Below are positions 50,952-61,588 of a stretch of DNA of 64,000 nucleotides, piece by piece (the stretch's first letter is position 1; the number at the start of each line of letters is the position of its first letter). The translations under genes were made by a program, and so were the position numbers. Source of the stretch: Deinococcus sedimenti (GTDB lineage Bacteria; Deinococcota; Deinococci; Deinococcales; Deinococcaceae); contig NZ_BMQN01000001.1 of the NCBI RefSeq assembly GCF_014648135.1, forward strand, positions 1,116,001-1,180,000. Direction: 5' to 3'. The notes beneath the pieces are model-generated. The model searched no databases. It had not been told where the DNA came from and saw only the letters and a list, made by a program, of their open reading frames with translations.

Positions 50952-52625
50952 ATGACGACCTTCACTCCCGCTCCCGGCACCAGCCCCGTCCAGGGTCTGC
51001 ACCACGTCACCGTCATGGCCAGCGACCCGCAGCGCAACCTCGACTTCTATGCGCTGGTGCTGGGGCAGCGGCTGGTGAAGGTCACCGTGAACTTCGACGA
51101 TCCCGGCACGTACCACTTCTACTACGGCGACCAGACCGGGCAGCCCGGCACGATCATGACCCACTTCCCCTGGCCCGGCGCGGGGCGCGGCGAGCGTGGC
51201 AACGGCGAGGTCGTCGCCACTGCGTACAGCGCCCCCGCCGACTCGCTGGACTACTGGCAGGAGCGGCTGGCCGCGCACGCCCTGACCGTCACCGGGGGCA
51301 CCCGCTTCGGGCAGCCGGTCCTGACCTTCGAGGACCCGGACGGTACCTGGGTGGAACTGGTGTTCGAGGACGGACAGACCGTGCAGCCCTGGCCCGCCTC
51401 CCCGGTGGACGCCGCGCATGAACTGCGAGGGTTCCACTCGGTGACCGCCTGGGTGCGCGACACGGACGCCGTGCGGCAGCTGCTGGTGGGCCAGCTGGGC
51501 TTCACGGAGGTCGGCAGCGAACCGGACGCCGAAGGCGTGCGCACCCGCTTCCGGGGCAGTGGGGACGGCGTGGGGCTGTTCGTGGACGCCGTGGAACGCC
51601 CCGGGCAGCCGCGCGGGCACTTCGGGGCGGGCAGCATCCACCACGTGGCGCTGCGTACCCGCGACGACGCCGAGCAGGAGGCGTACATGACCAGCCTGAC
51701 CGGCGCCGGGTACCGCCCCACTCCCGTGCAGGACCGGCAGTACTTCCACTCGATCTACTTCCGTGAACCGAACGGCGTGCTGTTCGAGATCGCCACCGAC
51801 GCCCCCGGCTTCCCCGACGACGAACCTGTGGCGGAACTCGGGAAGCATCTGAAACTCCCCGCGTGGTTCGAACCGCAGCGCGCACAGATCGAGGCGCACG
51901 TGCCGCGCATCGTCAGCCGCGAGTACGGCGTGACCATCGGCCAGCGCGACCTCGGCACCGCACCCGACGCTACCGCCGAACCCGAGGTGACCCCCGACGA
52001 CGAGGGGACGGGCGTGCAGGTCTTCACGGCGGGCCGCCCCCTGGACGACGCGCGCGTGGCGATGGTCCTGCTGCACGGACGGGGCGGCACGGCGCGCGAC
52101 ATCCTCTCACTGGAACAGCAGTTCAACCTGAGTGCGTTCACGTACCTCGCCCCGCAGGCCGAGGGGAACACCTGGTACCCCCTGTCGTTCCTGGCGCCGG
52201 TCGAGCAGAACCAGCCGCACCTGGACCGCGCGCTGGGCACCGTGGACGCCGTGATGGGCGAACTGGCCGCGCGCGGCATCCCCGTCGAGCGGGTCGTGCT
52301 GGGCGGCTTCAGCCAGGGCGCGTGTCTCGCGCTGGAGTACGCCAGCCGCGCGCAGCACAAGCCCGGCGCGGTGGTGGCTTTCAGCGGCGGCCTGATCACC
52401 CTGGATCAGGACAGCGCCTTCCCCGGCACGCCTGTGTTCATGGGCGTCGATCCGCGCGACGGGCACATCCCCCTGACCCGTTTCGAGGAGACGGCCGCGC
52501 AACTCCGCGCCCGGGGGGCCAGCGTGGACGCCCGCGTTATCCCCAACCTGGGCCACACCATCAACGCGGACGAACTGAACGCCGCCCGCGCCGTCATGCA
52601 GGAGATCGCTGGCGCGATGGGTTGA
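50952..52625 (+). CDS. MhqO-like ring-cleaving dioxygenase fused to MhqD-like hydrolase
   Basis: 557 residues. Two glyoxalase/VOC modules (about 14-140 and 155-300) with metal ligands in GLHHVTV, TWVELVFE, GSIHHVAL and VLFEIATD, as in MhqO-type extradiol dioxygenases. From about 355 an alpha/beta hydrolase: LLHGRGGTARD, nucleophile in GGFSQGACLA, Asp in GVDPRDGHIP, His in LGHTINADE, as in MhqD. In other bacteria these are separate genes of a quinone-resistance operon under a MarR repressor. Ribosome binding site GGAGG. Confidence 0.9.
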   Translation: MTTFTPAPGTSPVQGLHHVTVMASDPQRNLDFYALVLGQRLVKVTVNFDDPGTYHFYYGDQTGQPGTIMTHFPWPGAGRGERGNGEVVATAYSAPADSLDYWQERLAAHALTVTGGTRFGQPVLTFEDPDGTWVELVFEDGQTVQPWPASPVDAAHELRGFHSVTAWVRDTDAVRQLLVGQLGFTEVGSEPDAEGVRTRFRGSGDGVGLFVDAVERPGQPRGHFGAGSIHHVALRTRDDAEQEAYMTSLTGAGYRPTPVQDRQYFHSIYFREPNGVLFEIATDAPGFPDDEPVAELGKHLKLPAWFEPQRAQIEAHVPRIVSREYGVTIGQRDLGTAPDATAEPEVTPDDEGTGVQVFTAGRPLDDARVAMVLLHGRGGTARDILSLEQQFNLSAFTYLAPQAEGNTWYPLSFLAPVEQNQPHLDRALGTVDAVMGELAARGIPVERVVLGGFSQGACLALEYASRAQHKPGAVVAFSGGLITLDQDSAFPGTPVFMGVDPRDGHIPLTRFEETAAQLRARGASVDARVIPNLGHTINADELNAARAVMQEIAGAMG

Positions 52626-52700
52626 TGGTTCAAAGGTGATAGTTGAAGATTGATGGTTGATGGAGTGGCCGTGTCCTCCATCAACCATCACCTTTCGACC
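52622..52700. repeat. dispersed GTTGATGG hairpin repeat, copy 4
   Basis: GATTGATGGTTGATGGAG pairs with CTCCATCAACCATCACCTTT; outer GTTGATGGTTCAAAGGTG extends the element. It fills the gap between two convergent genes. Confidence 0.8.
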
Positions 52701-52713
52701 TTCTCCCCGAGAA

Positions 52714-53406
52714 CTACCTGAGGAGCGTAGCGACGAACACCGGCACGGCGTCCGGGCCCTCGAAGCCGGGGGTGAGGGCGCGCAGGGTGAGCAGGGCTCT
52801 GTTGCCCTGGATGTCCACGCGGTCGAGGCGGTAGCGGGTCGCGCAGGCGCGCTCGGCGGGGAGAGTGCGGTCACGCCAGACCTCCTGACCGTTCACGAGG
52901 AGGCGGAACCCGGCGGGGCGTTCGTCGGGCGGGAGCATCTCCGGGTATGGGCACTGGGCGGGGAGGCGCAGCACCTCCAGCCGGACGGGCACGGGGCGCG
53001 TCCAGAGCCGCACCGGGGTCACCTCGGCCTGCCCGGCGCGGATGCCGTCCGCCCAGCGGGGGTACGGCACCGGGTACGCCCGCTGGTAGCGCGGCGTCGA
53101 GAGGGGTCGGGCGGTGAACGGGGCGACGGCGGCGCGCGTGGCAGGCGTGGTCAGCAGGGCGTTCAGGACGCTGGCCGGTCCGGCGTCGGCGGTGCGGGTC
53201 GCCTGATGGACGGTGCGGCCGCTCTGGGTGTCCAGCACCGTGACCTGCGCGCTGCCGAAGCCGCTGCCGTCCCGCACCCCGTTCACGACAGCCATGGCCT
53301 GCGTACCGTCGGCGCTGAAGCGCACCTGCGTGACGGGCAGGCGTTCGTTCGCGCCCGCCAGACTGGTCAGGCCGAAGGCCACGAGAAGCGGGAGGAGTCG
53401 GCGCAT
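52714..53406 (-). CDS. exported protein, DUF2259-like
   Basis: 230 residues with signal peptide MRRLLPLLVAFGLTSLAGA. The mature N-terminus (VRFSADGTQAMAVVNGVRDG then SGFGSAQVTVLD) resembles the DUF2259 family of predicted secreted proteins. Four cysteines probably form disulfides. Function unknown. Starts 6 nt after TACGGT. Confidence 0.75.
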   Translation of the reverse strand: MRRLLPLLVAFGLTSLAGANERLPVTQVRFSADGTQAMAVVNGVRDGSGFGSAQVTVLDTQSGRTVHQATRTADAGPASVLNALLTTPATRAAVAPFTARPLSTPRYQRAYPVPYPRWADGIRAGQAEVTPVRLWTRPVPVRLEVLRLPAQCPYPEMLPPDERPAGFRLLVNGQEVWRDRTLPAERACATRYRLDRVDIQGNRALLTLRALTPGFEGPDAVPVFVATLLR

Positions 53407-53412
53407 ACCTGC

Positions 53413-53418
53413 ACCGTA
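53413..53418 (-). promoter_or_regulatory. -10 box of leaderless DUF2259-like gene
   Basis: TACGGT, 6 nt before ATG 53406. Confidence 0.45.
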
Positions 53419-53447
53419 CTCCTCCCGCCTGTGGGATGTGAAGCGCG

Positions 53448-54814
53448 TTACTCCTTGACACCCCCGGCGACCGCGCCGCCGACGAAGAAGTTCTGGAAGC
53501 CGTAGAACAGCCCCACGATCGGCAGGGCGCCCAGCGTGGCGGCGGCGGCGAACACGCCCCACTTTGTGCTGAACTGGCCGCTGGTGAACGAGCGGAGCAT
53601 CACGCCGACCGTCCAGTGCTCCACGCCGGTCATCAGGATGCTGGCCAGGATGAACTCGGCGTACGTGCCGATGAACTGGTTCAGGAAGATGAACACCAGC
53701 ATCCCGCGCGACAGGGGCAGCACGACGCGCGTGAAGGTCTGCCAGCGGGTCGCGCCGTCCACCATTGCCGCTTCCTCCAGCGACTCGGGGAGGCTTTCCA
53801 CGTAGCCCTTGAAGATCCAGGTGTTGAAGGCGATCGCGCCGCCGGAGTACGCCAGGATCAGCCCGGCGAAGGTGTTGCCCAGGCCCAGGTCGGTCAGGAG
53901 TTTGAACACCGCGACGAGCGCCAGAAACACCGGGAACATCTGGATGAAGATGAAGAACAGCAGCATCTGGAAGCGGCCCGGGAAGCGCAGGCGGGCCATG
54001 GCGTATCCGGCCGTCGTGGACAGCAGGATGGCCAGCACGCCGGTCAGGCCGGACACCAGCAGGGTGTTGCGCACGGAGAGCAGGAACTTGCTCTCGTTGC
54101 TGCCGCCCGTGAACTGCGCTGGGCCCATGAAGATCACGAGTACGGCCAGCGCGGCGACCAGCACGCGCAGGCCCCAGGCGCGCACATTCGCCAGGGCGTC
54201 GGTGTCGCGCCCGACCTTGCTGACGATCAGGGAGATCAGCGTGGCGGCCAGCGCGGCCCCGCCGATCACGGCGAGCAGAAGCTGCCACGCGGGGATGGTG
54301 ACGCCCTCGAACAGCTTGGCGAAGTTCTCCAGGTTCAGCTGCTTCAGGTCGGGCAGCAGGCCGGTCTTGTAGAAGATGTTCGGGTTCCCGAAGTCCGGGA
54401 AGGCGAACAGGCTGTTGCGCGGGTCGAACGCGGCGATCAGCACGTAGAACAGCGGGTAGATGGCGATCAGGACGACCAGGATCAGGAACAGGTGGGTCAG
54501 CTGGTCACCCAGCACCGCCGCGTAGCTGATGCGGCGGCCCGTGCGGGCCATGCCGATCCGCTGCCCCAGCAGGCTGGTCAGGGCCAGCACGCCGCTGGCG
54601 GCCAGCAGGAACAGCAGGAAGCGCACCCAGCCGCGTTCCACGAAGAAAATCGAGAAGCTCTTCTGGTTGTCTTTCAGGTTGTCGACCAGCGCGTACCCGA
54701 GCCAGCCGAGCAGGGCCAGGATGACCACCCCGATGATCCAGGGCAGCGCCTGACGTAGGGCAGAGGGCTCGCGGTGGACGTAGCCGCCGGGTGGGAGGTT
54801 GTTGGGTGCGGTGG

Positions 54815-54818
<4 letters not shown>
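53448..54818 (-). CDS. malG: maltose/maltodextrin ABC transporter permease MalG
   Basis: 456 residues, longer than usual because of an N-terminal extension with two extra hydrophobic segments. The core has six transmembrane segments and the EAA loop ([20 protein letters not shown]). Ends [11 protein letters not shown], typical for MalG. It forms the sugar channel with MalF. The ATG overlaps the malF stop by 4 nt. No MalK ATPase is in the operon, so a shared ATPase elsewhere must power it. Confidence 0.92.
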
Positions 54819-56212
<1,394 letters not shown>

Positions 56213-56491
56213 CTCGTGGGGGCCTCCAGGCGGACGTGGGGGCAGGCGCGCCGGGCACGTCCGGATTGAAATCAGATTGCAGTAAGGTAACGCCGCTGCC
56301 TCGGGGGCAGCGAGGGTGCTCATCAAGACATCTGGCGGGGCGCGGTTCCAGCGGCGGCCCGGCGGCTGGGAACGCCATGACAGTCAGAACGCGGGGGGAC
56401 GATACGCCTTGTCCGGCGCACCGTCCCTCCGCGTCCTGAGTGGCCCGGGTGGAGCGAGGTTGTGGTCATGCTCGCCCCACCTCCAGGCGGG
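56213..56491 (-). promoter_or_regulatory. malE-malF intercistronic region with small hairpin
   Basis: On the minus strand GCTGCC CCCGA GGCAGC near 56297-56313 followed by a less GC-rich patch. It could attenuate read-through so that malE is made in excess, as is common for binding proteins. No gene seen. Confidence 0.35.
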
Positions 56492-57673
56492 TTACTTGAT
56501 GTTGCTGTTGATTTCCTGGACGGCCTTGTCGAGGATCTGGCCGTAGTTCTGGCCGGACTTCTGGACGCTCTGCGCGATGGCGTTGCTCCAGGGGCCCCAC
56601 ACGGCGCCCATCTGGGGCACGTTGGGCATGGGGGTGCCCATGCTGATGGTCTTGCCGAAGCCCTGCACGACCGGGTCGGCCTTGAGCTTGGTGCGGGCGC
56701 TGAGGCTGGCGGGGATGCGGCCGCCGGCCTTGTTGAACGCGACCTGGGCGTCGGAGGAGCTGATCTGCTTGGCGAACTGCGCGGCGGCCACCTTGTTCTT
56801 GCTGTAGGAGTTCAGCATGGTGCCCTGCACGCCCACGAAGGGGCTCCACTTGCCGGTGGCGCCGGGAGGGGTCGGGAAGGGGATGATGCCGTAGTTGATG
56901 TTGGCCTTCTTGATGTCGCCCATGTCCCAGGGACCGGTGAGGAACATCCCGAGGCGGCCCTGCACGAAAGCACTCTTGGCGGCGTCGCCGTTGACGCCTT
57001 CGGGCACGAGGTTGTACTTGTAGCGTAGATCGTTCAGGAACGCGCTGGCCTTGTCGGCGCCGGCGTTGGCGAGACCCACGTCCTTGACGTTCAGGGTGCC
57101 GCCGTTGTTCTTGAAGACGTAGCCGCCGTAGGCGCTGATGATGCCGTACTGCATGTAGGCGTTGCTCAGGTCAGCGAGGTAGCCAAACTTGCCGCTGCCG
57201 GTGTTCTTCTGGGCGGCGGCAAGGAAGGCGCTCCAGGTGGTGGGGGCAGTGGGCACCAGGGCCTTGTTGTACACGACGGCGACCGCTTCGGCGAACATAG
57301 GGACGCCGAAGAGCTTGCCCTGGTAGGTCATGGCGTTCAGGGCGGTCTTGTCCAGGTCGGTGCGGCTGGTGACGTACTTGTCCATGGGCTCGATCACGCC
57401 GGCGGCGGCCAGCTGACCGAGGCGGTCGTGGGGCTGCGTGGTCAGCAGGTCGGGGCCCTGGCCCTTGGGGGCGCTCTGGATGAACTTGTCGGTCATCTCG
57501 CCGAAGGGCACGCTGACGATGTTGACCGTGTTGCCGGTCTTGGCCTTGAAGTCGGCGGCCTGTGCGCGCAGCCACGCCAGTTCACTGTCACCGAAGTGAG
57601 TCCAGACGGTGATGGTGGCGGCGCTGGCCTGGCCGAGCAGCGCGAGAGACAGGATGGTCAGAGCTTTCTTCAT
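56492..57673 (-). CDS. malE: maltose/maltodextrin-binding protein MalE
   Basis: 393 residues from ATG 57673 (AAGGAG 6 nt upstream). Signal peptide MKKALTILSLALLGQASA with normal signal-peptidase cleavage. The mature start ATITVWTHFGDSELAWLRAQ and later NYGIIPFPTPPGATGKWSPF match MalE-type SBP_bac_1 proteins. It binds maltodextrins released by the secreted pullulanase. Transcribed from the sigma-70 promoter at 57819-57847, with LacI-type sites on both sides. Confidence 0.93.
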   Translation of the reverse strand: MKKALTILSLALLGQASAATITVWTHFGDSELAWLRAQAADFKAKTGNTVNIVSVPFGEMTDKFIQSAPKGQGPDLLTTQPHDRLGQLAAAGVIEPMDKYVTSRTDLDKTALNAMTYQGKLFGVPMFAEAVAVVYNKALVPTAPTTWSAFLAAAQKNTGSGKFGYLADLSNAYMQYGIISAYGGYVFKNNGGTLNVKDVGLANAGADKASAFLNDLRYKYNLVPEGVNGDAAKSAFVQGRLGMFLTGPWDMGDIKKANINYGIIPFPTPPGATGKWSPFVGVQGTMLNSYSKNKVAAAQFAKQISSSDAQVAFNKAGGRIPASLSARTKLKADPVVQGFGKTISMGTPMPNVPQMGAVWGPWSNAIAQSVQKSGQNYGQILDKAVQEINSNIK

Positions 57674-57694
57674 AGGTCTCCTTACATGGCGCGA

Positions 57695-57710
57695 CTGTGA
57701 ATCGCTTCCA
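57695..57710 (-). promoter_or_regulatory. LacI-type operator in the malE leader
   Basis: On the minus strand TGGAAGCGATTCACAG, 22 nt before the malE start and about 100 nt downstream of the predicted transcription start. Confidence 0.6.
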
Positions 57711-57818
57711 TTTCGAGGGATCAACTTTGATTCCATCGGCCTTCCACGGCAGGGAGGCGCCCGGAGTCGACACGGCTGAGCGTCCGCGACGGGTGATTCT
57801 TCTGGTTGCTCGAACGAC

Positions 57819-57847
57819 AGTATAAGCCTCAACCGGTGTCCTGACAA
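57819..57847 (-). promoter_or_regulatory. sigma-70 promoter of malE
   Basis: On the minus strand TTGTCA (57847-57842), 17-nt spacer, TATACT (57824-57819). Predicted leader about 140 nt. An inverted repeat CGGTGTC/GACACCG (57834-57860) spans the -35. Confidence 0.75.
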
Positions 57848-57955
57848 TGGGGTGACACCGACAATTTCACCGTCCCAGTCAGGAAGAAATCAGTTGGCGC
57901 CCGGGGCGGATGACCCGGGCCGGCATTCTGGTACCAGTGCGAACAAAAGTGAAAC

Positions 57956-57971
57956 TGGAAGCGGTTCACAG
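57956..57971 (+). promoter_or_regulatory. LacI-type operator upstream of the malE promoter
   Basis: TGGAAGCGGTTCACAG, opposite orientation to the site at 57695, differing by one base. The two sites are about 260 bp apart and flank the promoter. Confidence 0.6.
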
Positions 57972-58209
57972 AATCCTAACGGTCTCATCCGCGCTTTGGG
58001 TATCCCCCAGGTGCGTGGAACCCGTGGAAGCCGGTTAGACAGCCGCACGTTCCACGACAGCACCTGAGAGCCAGCAGCCCCATGTGCCGCGCTCCACGCA
58101 TTCGTGCAGGGCCTGATCCCAATTCACAGCGCGACGGAACCGGCATCCCCGGGAGACAGCCGGTAGGGCCGCACCGTCTGGGCGCCGACGGACCGGATTG
58201 CCGTTCTGT

Positions 58210-58227
58210 CCTGACCGGTCGGTCAGG
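58210..58227. promoter_or_regulatory. inverted repeat at the MFS promoter, TetR-like
   Basis: CCTGACCG GT CGGTCAGG, perfect 8-nt arms, covering the region where the -35 of the TATACT promoter should be. Resembles the palindrome upstream of hemE. Confidence 0.5.
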
Positions 58228-58236
58228 GTGCGGGCG

Positions 58237-58242
58237 TATACT
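58237..58242 (+). promoter_or_regulatory. -10 box of leaderless MFS gene
   Basis: TATACT followed by 7 nt and ATG 58250. Confidence 0.55.
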
Positions 58243-58249
58243 TCGCCCC

Positions 58250-59491
58250 ATGTCGTCCGCCGCCCCCTCCCCCGCCCGGGTCAACACCGGGCGAACAAAA
58301 CTGATCCTGTTTCTGACCATCTTCATCGCCATGCTGGGCCTGAGCGTCCTGTTCCCGATCATCGCCCCACTGGGCCGCCAGCTCGGCCTGACCGAGACAC
58401 AGACCGGCTGGTTCTCCACTGCCTACTCCCTGATGCAGTTCGTCTTCTCGCCCATCTGGGGGAACCGCAGCGAACGCGTGGGCCGCAAACCCATCCTCCT
58501 GATGGGCCTCGTGGGCTTCTCGATCAGCTTCGGGCTCTTCGGCGTGCTGGCCCAGGCAGGCCTGAATGGCGCGCTGAGCGGCACCCTGCTGTTCGTCCTG
58601 CTCGTCGCCTCGCGCGTGATCGGTGGGGTGCTCTCCAGCGCCACGCTGCCCACCGCGCAGGCCATGATGGCCGACCTGAGCAGCGCCAAGGACCGCGCCG
58701 CCAGCCTGGGCCTGATCGGCGCGGCGTTCGGCCTGGGCGTCGTGTTCGGCCCGGCCATCGGCGCGGCCCTGAGCGGCCTCAGCCTGACCGCGCCGGTCTT
58801 CTTCAGCGCCGCGCTGGGCCTGGTCACCGCGCTCGTCGCGTGGCGCACCCTGCCCGAAACCCGCGTGAGCGGCGCCAAGGTGGCCGCGAAGGGCAGCCGC
58901 CGCGCGCTGCTCTCGCAGCCCACCGTGCTGCTGCTGCTGGCCGTCAGCGCCCTGTCCACTCTGGCGAGCGTCGGCATGGAGCAGACCATCGGGTTCTACG
59001 TGCAGGACACCCTGCGCCTGACCCCGGAGGGCGCGGCGCGCGCGGTGGGCATCATGCTGACCGTGTTCGGGCTGGTCGCGGCGCTCGTGCAGGGCGGCGC
59101 GATCCGCCCCCTGGCGAAGAAACTGCCCACCACGCCCCTGGTGGCCGCCGGGCTGCTGATCATGGGCGCCGGGATGCTGCTGGTTCCCGCCGCGCAGACG
59201 TTCTGGCCGATCACGCTGGCCCTGGCGGTCGTGGGCGTCGGCAGCGCCATCCTGAGCCCCAGCCTCAGCGCGGGCCTGAGCCTCTCTGCGGGCGAGAACC
59301 AGCAGGGCACCGTCGCGGGCCTGAACAGCAGCGCGCTGGCCCTGGGCCGCATGACCGGCCCGCTGATCAGCACCGGGCTGTACCAGACGGTCAGTCACGC
59401 CGCGCCGTACGTCCTGAGCGGCAGCATCCTGCTGGCCCTGCTGGCCGTCATGCTGCTGATCCGGCCGAAGGTGCAGCCTGCCGCCACCTGA
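58250..59491 (+). CDS. MFS drug-type exporter (DHA1 group)
   Basis: 413 residues, twelve hydrophobic segments. The loop 2-3 motif [17 protein letters not shown] is the MFS signature, and the TM5 region [21 protein letters not shown] fits motif C of drug-proton antiporters. Substrate unknown. The inverted repeat over its promoter suggests control by a TetR-family repressor encoded elsewhere. Its end is close to the next promoter. Confidence 0.9.
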   Translation: MSSAAPSPARVNTGRTKLILFLTIFIAMLGLSVLFPIIAPLGRQLGLTETQTGWFSTAYSLMQFVFSPIWGNRSERVGRKPILLMGLVGFSISFGLFGVLAQAGLNGALSGTLLFVLLVASRVIGGVLSSATLPTAQAMMADLSSAKDRAASLGLIGAAFGLGVVFGPAIGAALSGLSLTAPVFFSAALGLVTALVAWRTLPETRVSGAKVAAKGSRRALLSQPTVLLLLAVSALSTLASVGMEQTIGFYVQDTLRLTPEGAARAVGIMLTVFGLVAALVQGGAIRPLAKKLPTTPLVAAGLLIMGAGMLLVPAAQTFWPITLALAVVGVGSAILSPSLSAGLSLSAGENQQGTVAGLNSSALALGRMTGPLISTGLYQTVSHAAPYVLSGSILLALLAVMLLIRPKVQPAAT

Positions 59492-59566
59492 ATGCACCCA
59501 CCTGCGGCCTCCCCCCGGACGCCGGGGTGGGGGCCGCCTGACTTGGACGTCCTGCCGGGCCGCGCG

Positions 59567-59572
59567 TACACT
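59567..59572 (+). promoter_or_regulatory. -10 box of leaderless rsmB-like gene
   Basis: TACACT followed by 6 nt and ATG 59579. Confidence 0.55.
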
Positions 59573-59578
59573 GCCCGG

Positions 59579-60874
59579 ATGACCGACGCACGCCGCCCCC
59601 GTCCCGCCCGCGACCACCCTGACCGTGACCGGCCCGCGCCGTTCAACCCGGCCCGCGAGGTCGCCGTGCGCGTGCTGCTGCGCGTCATGGACGCCGGGGC
59701 GTTCGCCGCGCCCGCGCTGGACGCCGCGCTGCAGGAAGCCCGCCTGCCCGCCCGGGACGCGGGGCTCGCCACGCACGTCGTGTACGGCGCGCTGCGCCAC
59801 GCACCCAGCCTCACCCGCGCGCTCGACGCGCGCCTGTCCGGCGACACGCACCCGAAAACCCGCGCCGTGCTGCTGGCCGGGGCGTTCGAGCGGCTGTTCC
59901 TGGGCACCCCGCCGCACGCGGTCGTCAGCGAGTACGTGAACCTCGCGCGCGGCGCGCGGCTGGCGCCCCCCGGACTGGTGAACGCCGTGCTGCGCCGCCT
60001 GGAAACCCTGAGCCCCGACGAGGTCGTCCCCGACGAGATGCCCAGGTGGCTGGCGGACGTGTACCGCCGCGCGTACGGAGCGCAGGCGGACGCGGTGCTC
60101 GCGGACCTGCTGGAACCGCAGCCGCTGTGGCTGAGCCTCAGCGACGCGGGCGTCCGCGCGCTGGAGGACGAGGGCAGCGTCCTGGAGGGCACCGTGCAGG
60201 GCGTGGACCGCGTCGCGCTCGACCGCCCGCTGCGGCAGACCACCGCGTTCCAGCGGGGACAGGCGCAGCCGATCAACCCGGCCAGCCTCGCCTGCGTGGA
60301 CGCGCTGGGTGACGTGCAGGGCGCGCGGGTGCTGGACCTGGCGGGCGGGGCGGGCGTGAAGGCCGCGATGCTCGCCACGCGCGGCGCGCAGGTGACCAGC
60401 GTGGACGTCATCGAACGCAAGCACGCCCAGGCCCGCACGAACCTGAAGCGGCTGGGCCTGACCGCGCAGTTCATCACGCACGACCTGACCCAGCCGCTGC
60501 CCGCCGAAGCCGCGCCTGCCGTGCTGCTCGACGCGCCGTGCACCGGCAGCGGCACGCTGCGCAGCCACCCGGAGATCAAGCTGCGCCTCACGCCGGACGC
60601 CGTGCAGGAGATGGCGCAGCTTCAGGCGCGGATGCTGCCGAACGCCGCCGCGCTCGTGCAGCCCGGCGGGACGCTGGTGTACTCGGTGTGCTCGGTCACG
60701 CCGCAGGAAGGACCGGAGGTCGTGCAGGCGTTCCTGGACAGCCACCCGGAGTTCACGGCGCAGCCCGTGCCGGACCTGGAGGTCCCCACCGTGCCCGCCG
60801 GGCCGGGCGTGCTGACCGTCCCGGTCGGCGGCGTGGACGGCTTCTTCATCGCGCGGATGCAGCGACAGGCCTGA
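59579..60874 (+). CDS. rsmB: 16S rRNA m5C methyltransferase, RsmB-like
   Basis: 431 residues. N-terminal NusB-type RNA-binding domain (about 20-150, [20 protein letters not shown]), then the SAM domain: [32 protein letters not shown] with the conserved Cys, and [17 protein letters not shown] with the catalytic Cys. It methylates a cytosine in 16S rRNA. The RNA site (C967-equivalent) is inferred from the NusB fusion. Confidence 0.9.
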   Translation: MTDARRPRPARDHPDRDRPAPFNPAREVAVRVLLRVMDAGAFAAPALDAALQEARLPARDAGLATHVVYGALRHAPSLTRALDARLSGDTHPKTRAVLLAGAFERLFLGTPPHAVVSEYVNLARGARLAPPGLVNAVLRRLETLSPDEVVPDEMPRWLADVYRRAYGAQADAVLADLLEPQPLWLSLSDAGVRALEDEGSVLEGTVQGVDRVALDRPLRQTTAFQRGQAQPINPASLACVDALGDVQGARVLDLAGGAGVKAAMLATRGAQVTSVDVIERKHAQARTNLKRLGLTAQFITHDLTQPLPAEAAPAVLLDAPCTGSGTLRSHPEIKLRLTPDAVQEMAQLQARMLPNAAALVQPGGTLVYSVCSVTPQEGPEVVQAFLDSHPEFTAQPVPDLEVPTVPAGPGVLTVPVGGVDGFFIARMQRQA

Positions 60875-60903
60875 GGCCAGCGGGACTGACCCGAGGGTCA
60901 GGG

Positions 60904-60909
60904 TAGGCT
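60904..60909 (+). promoter_or_regulatory. -10 box of leaderless 60916 gene
   Basis: TAGGCT followed by 6 nt and ATG 60916. Confidence 0.5.
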
Positions 60910-60915
60910 GGGGCC

Positions 60916-61587
60916 ATGCGCCTCCTGCCTGCCCTGACCGTCACCGCGCTGCTGTCCGTGGTCGCACCCGCCTCGGCGCAGACTCCCGCCAATTGCGCCC
61001 TGGCGAATGCTGTGGACAGCAGCAGTTACGCCACACTGGCCATGGACGGCTGGTCCGAGGCGGCCGAGGACAACGCCGCGTTCGACTGGTCCGAGTGCCG
61101 CGCCGCCGCGCTCAGACGCAGCCTGAGCGGAAACCCGAAACTCAGCGCCCGCATCGACGGACTGCGGAGGCAGGCGCGGCAGCTGCGGGCACTGGAGGGT
61201 CAGTTCGCGGGCATCCGCGCGGGCGGCGGCACCCTGTACGGGCACGCGGTGCCCCGCTCGTTCCCCATGATCGAGGAGCAGCTCGCGGGCCTCGCCGCGC
61301 TGGCCCGCACCACCCTGGGCGCACAGACCGGCCAGCGCTACGCCACCGTGATCGCGCAGGCCCGCCGCGACCATGCCGCGTACGTGGCCACCCTGCGCGC
61401 CTACAAGCCCGGACCGGACGAGACCTACTCCACGTACAACGCCGCCGAGTGGAAGGCCCTGGTCAGCCAGTACGAGGCACTGGGACGCGCCGTCATGACC
61501 ACCCTCGGCACCCGCACCGACGCCGCCACAGCTCTGGGGTACTCCATGCTGACCAGCACCCTGTTCCCCGCCGACGGGGACTTCTGA
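60916..61587 (+). CDS. exported helical protein of unknown function
   Basis: 223 residues. Signal peptide MRLLPALTVTALLSVVAPASA. The mature part is mainly alpha-helical (ARIDGLRRQARQLRALEGQF and later ARTTLGAQTGQRYATVIAQA) with two cysteines near the N-terminus that may pair. No family recognised. It converges with the next gene with no terminator in the 1-nt gap. Confidence 0.75.
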   Translation: MRLLPALTVTALLSVVAPASAQTPANCALANAVDSSSYATLAMDGWSEAAEDNAAFDWSECRAAALRRSLSGNPKLSARIDGLRRQARQLRALEGQFAGIRAGGGTLYGHAVPRSFPMIEEQLAGLAALARTTLGAQTGQRYATVIAQARRDHAAYVATLRAYKPGPDETYSTYNAAEWKALVSQYEALGRAVMTTLGTRTDAATALGYSMLTSTLFPADGDF

Positions 61588-61588
61588 T

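Larger units (their letters stand above)
57848..58249. other. divergent region between malE and the MFS gene
   Basis: Contains the upstream malE operator and the MFS promoter with its inverted repeat. The stretch 57985-58200 shows no gene or known signal. Confidence 0.5.

Noticed and set aside
58223..60745. 840-codon open frame on the minus strand
   Set aside because: Antisense to the MFS and rsmB genes; composition is a GC-rich shadow (runs of R, G, H, Q) with no domain.
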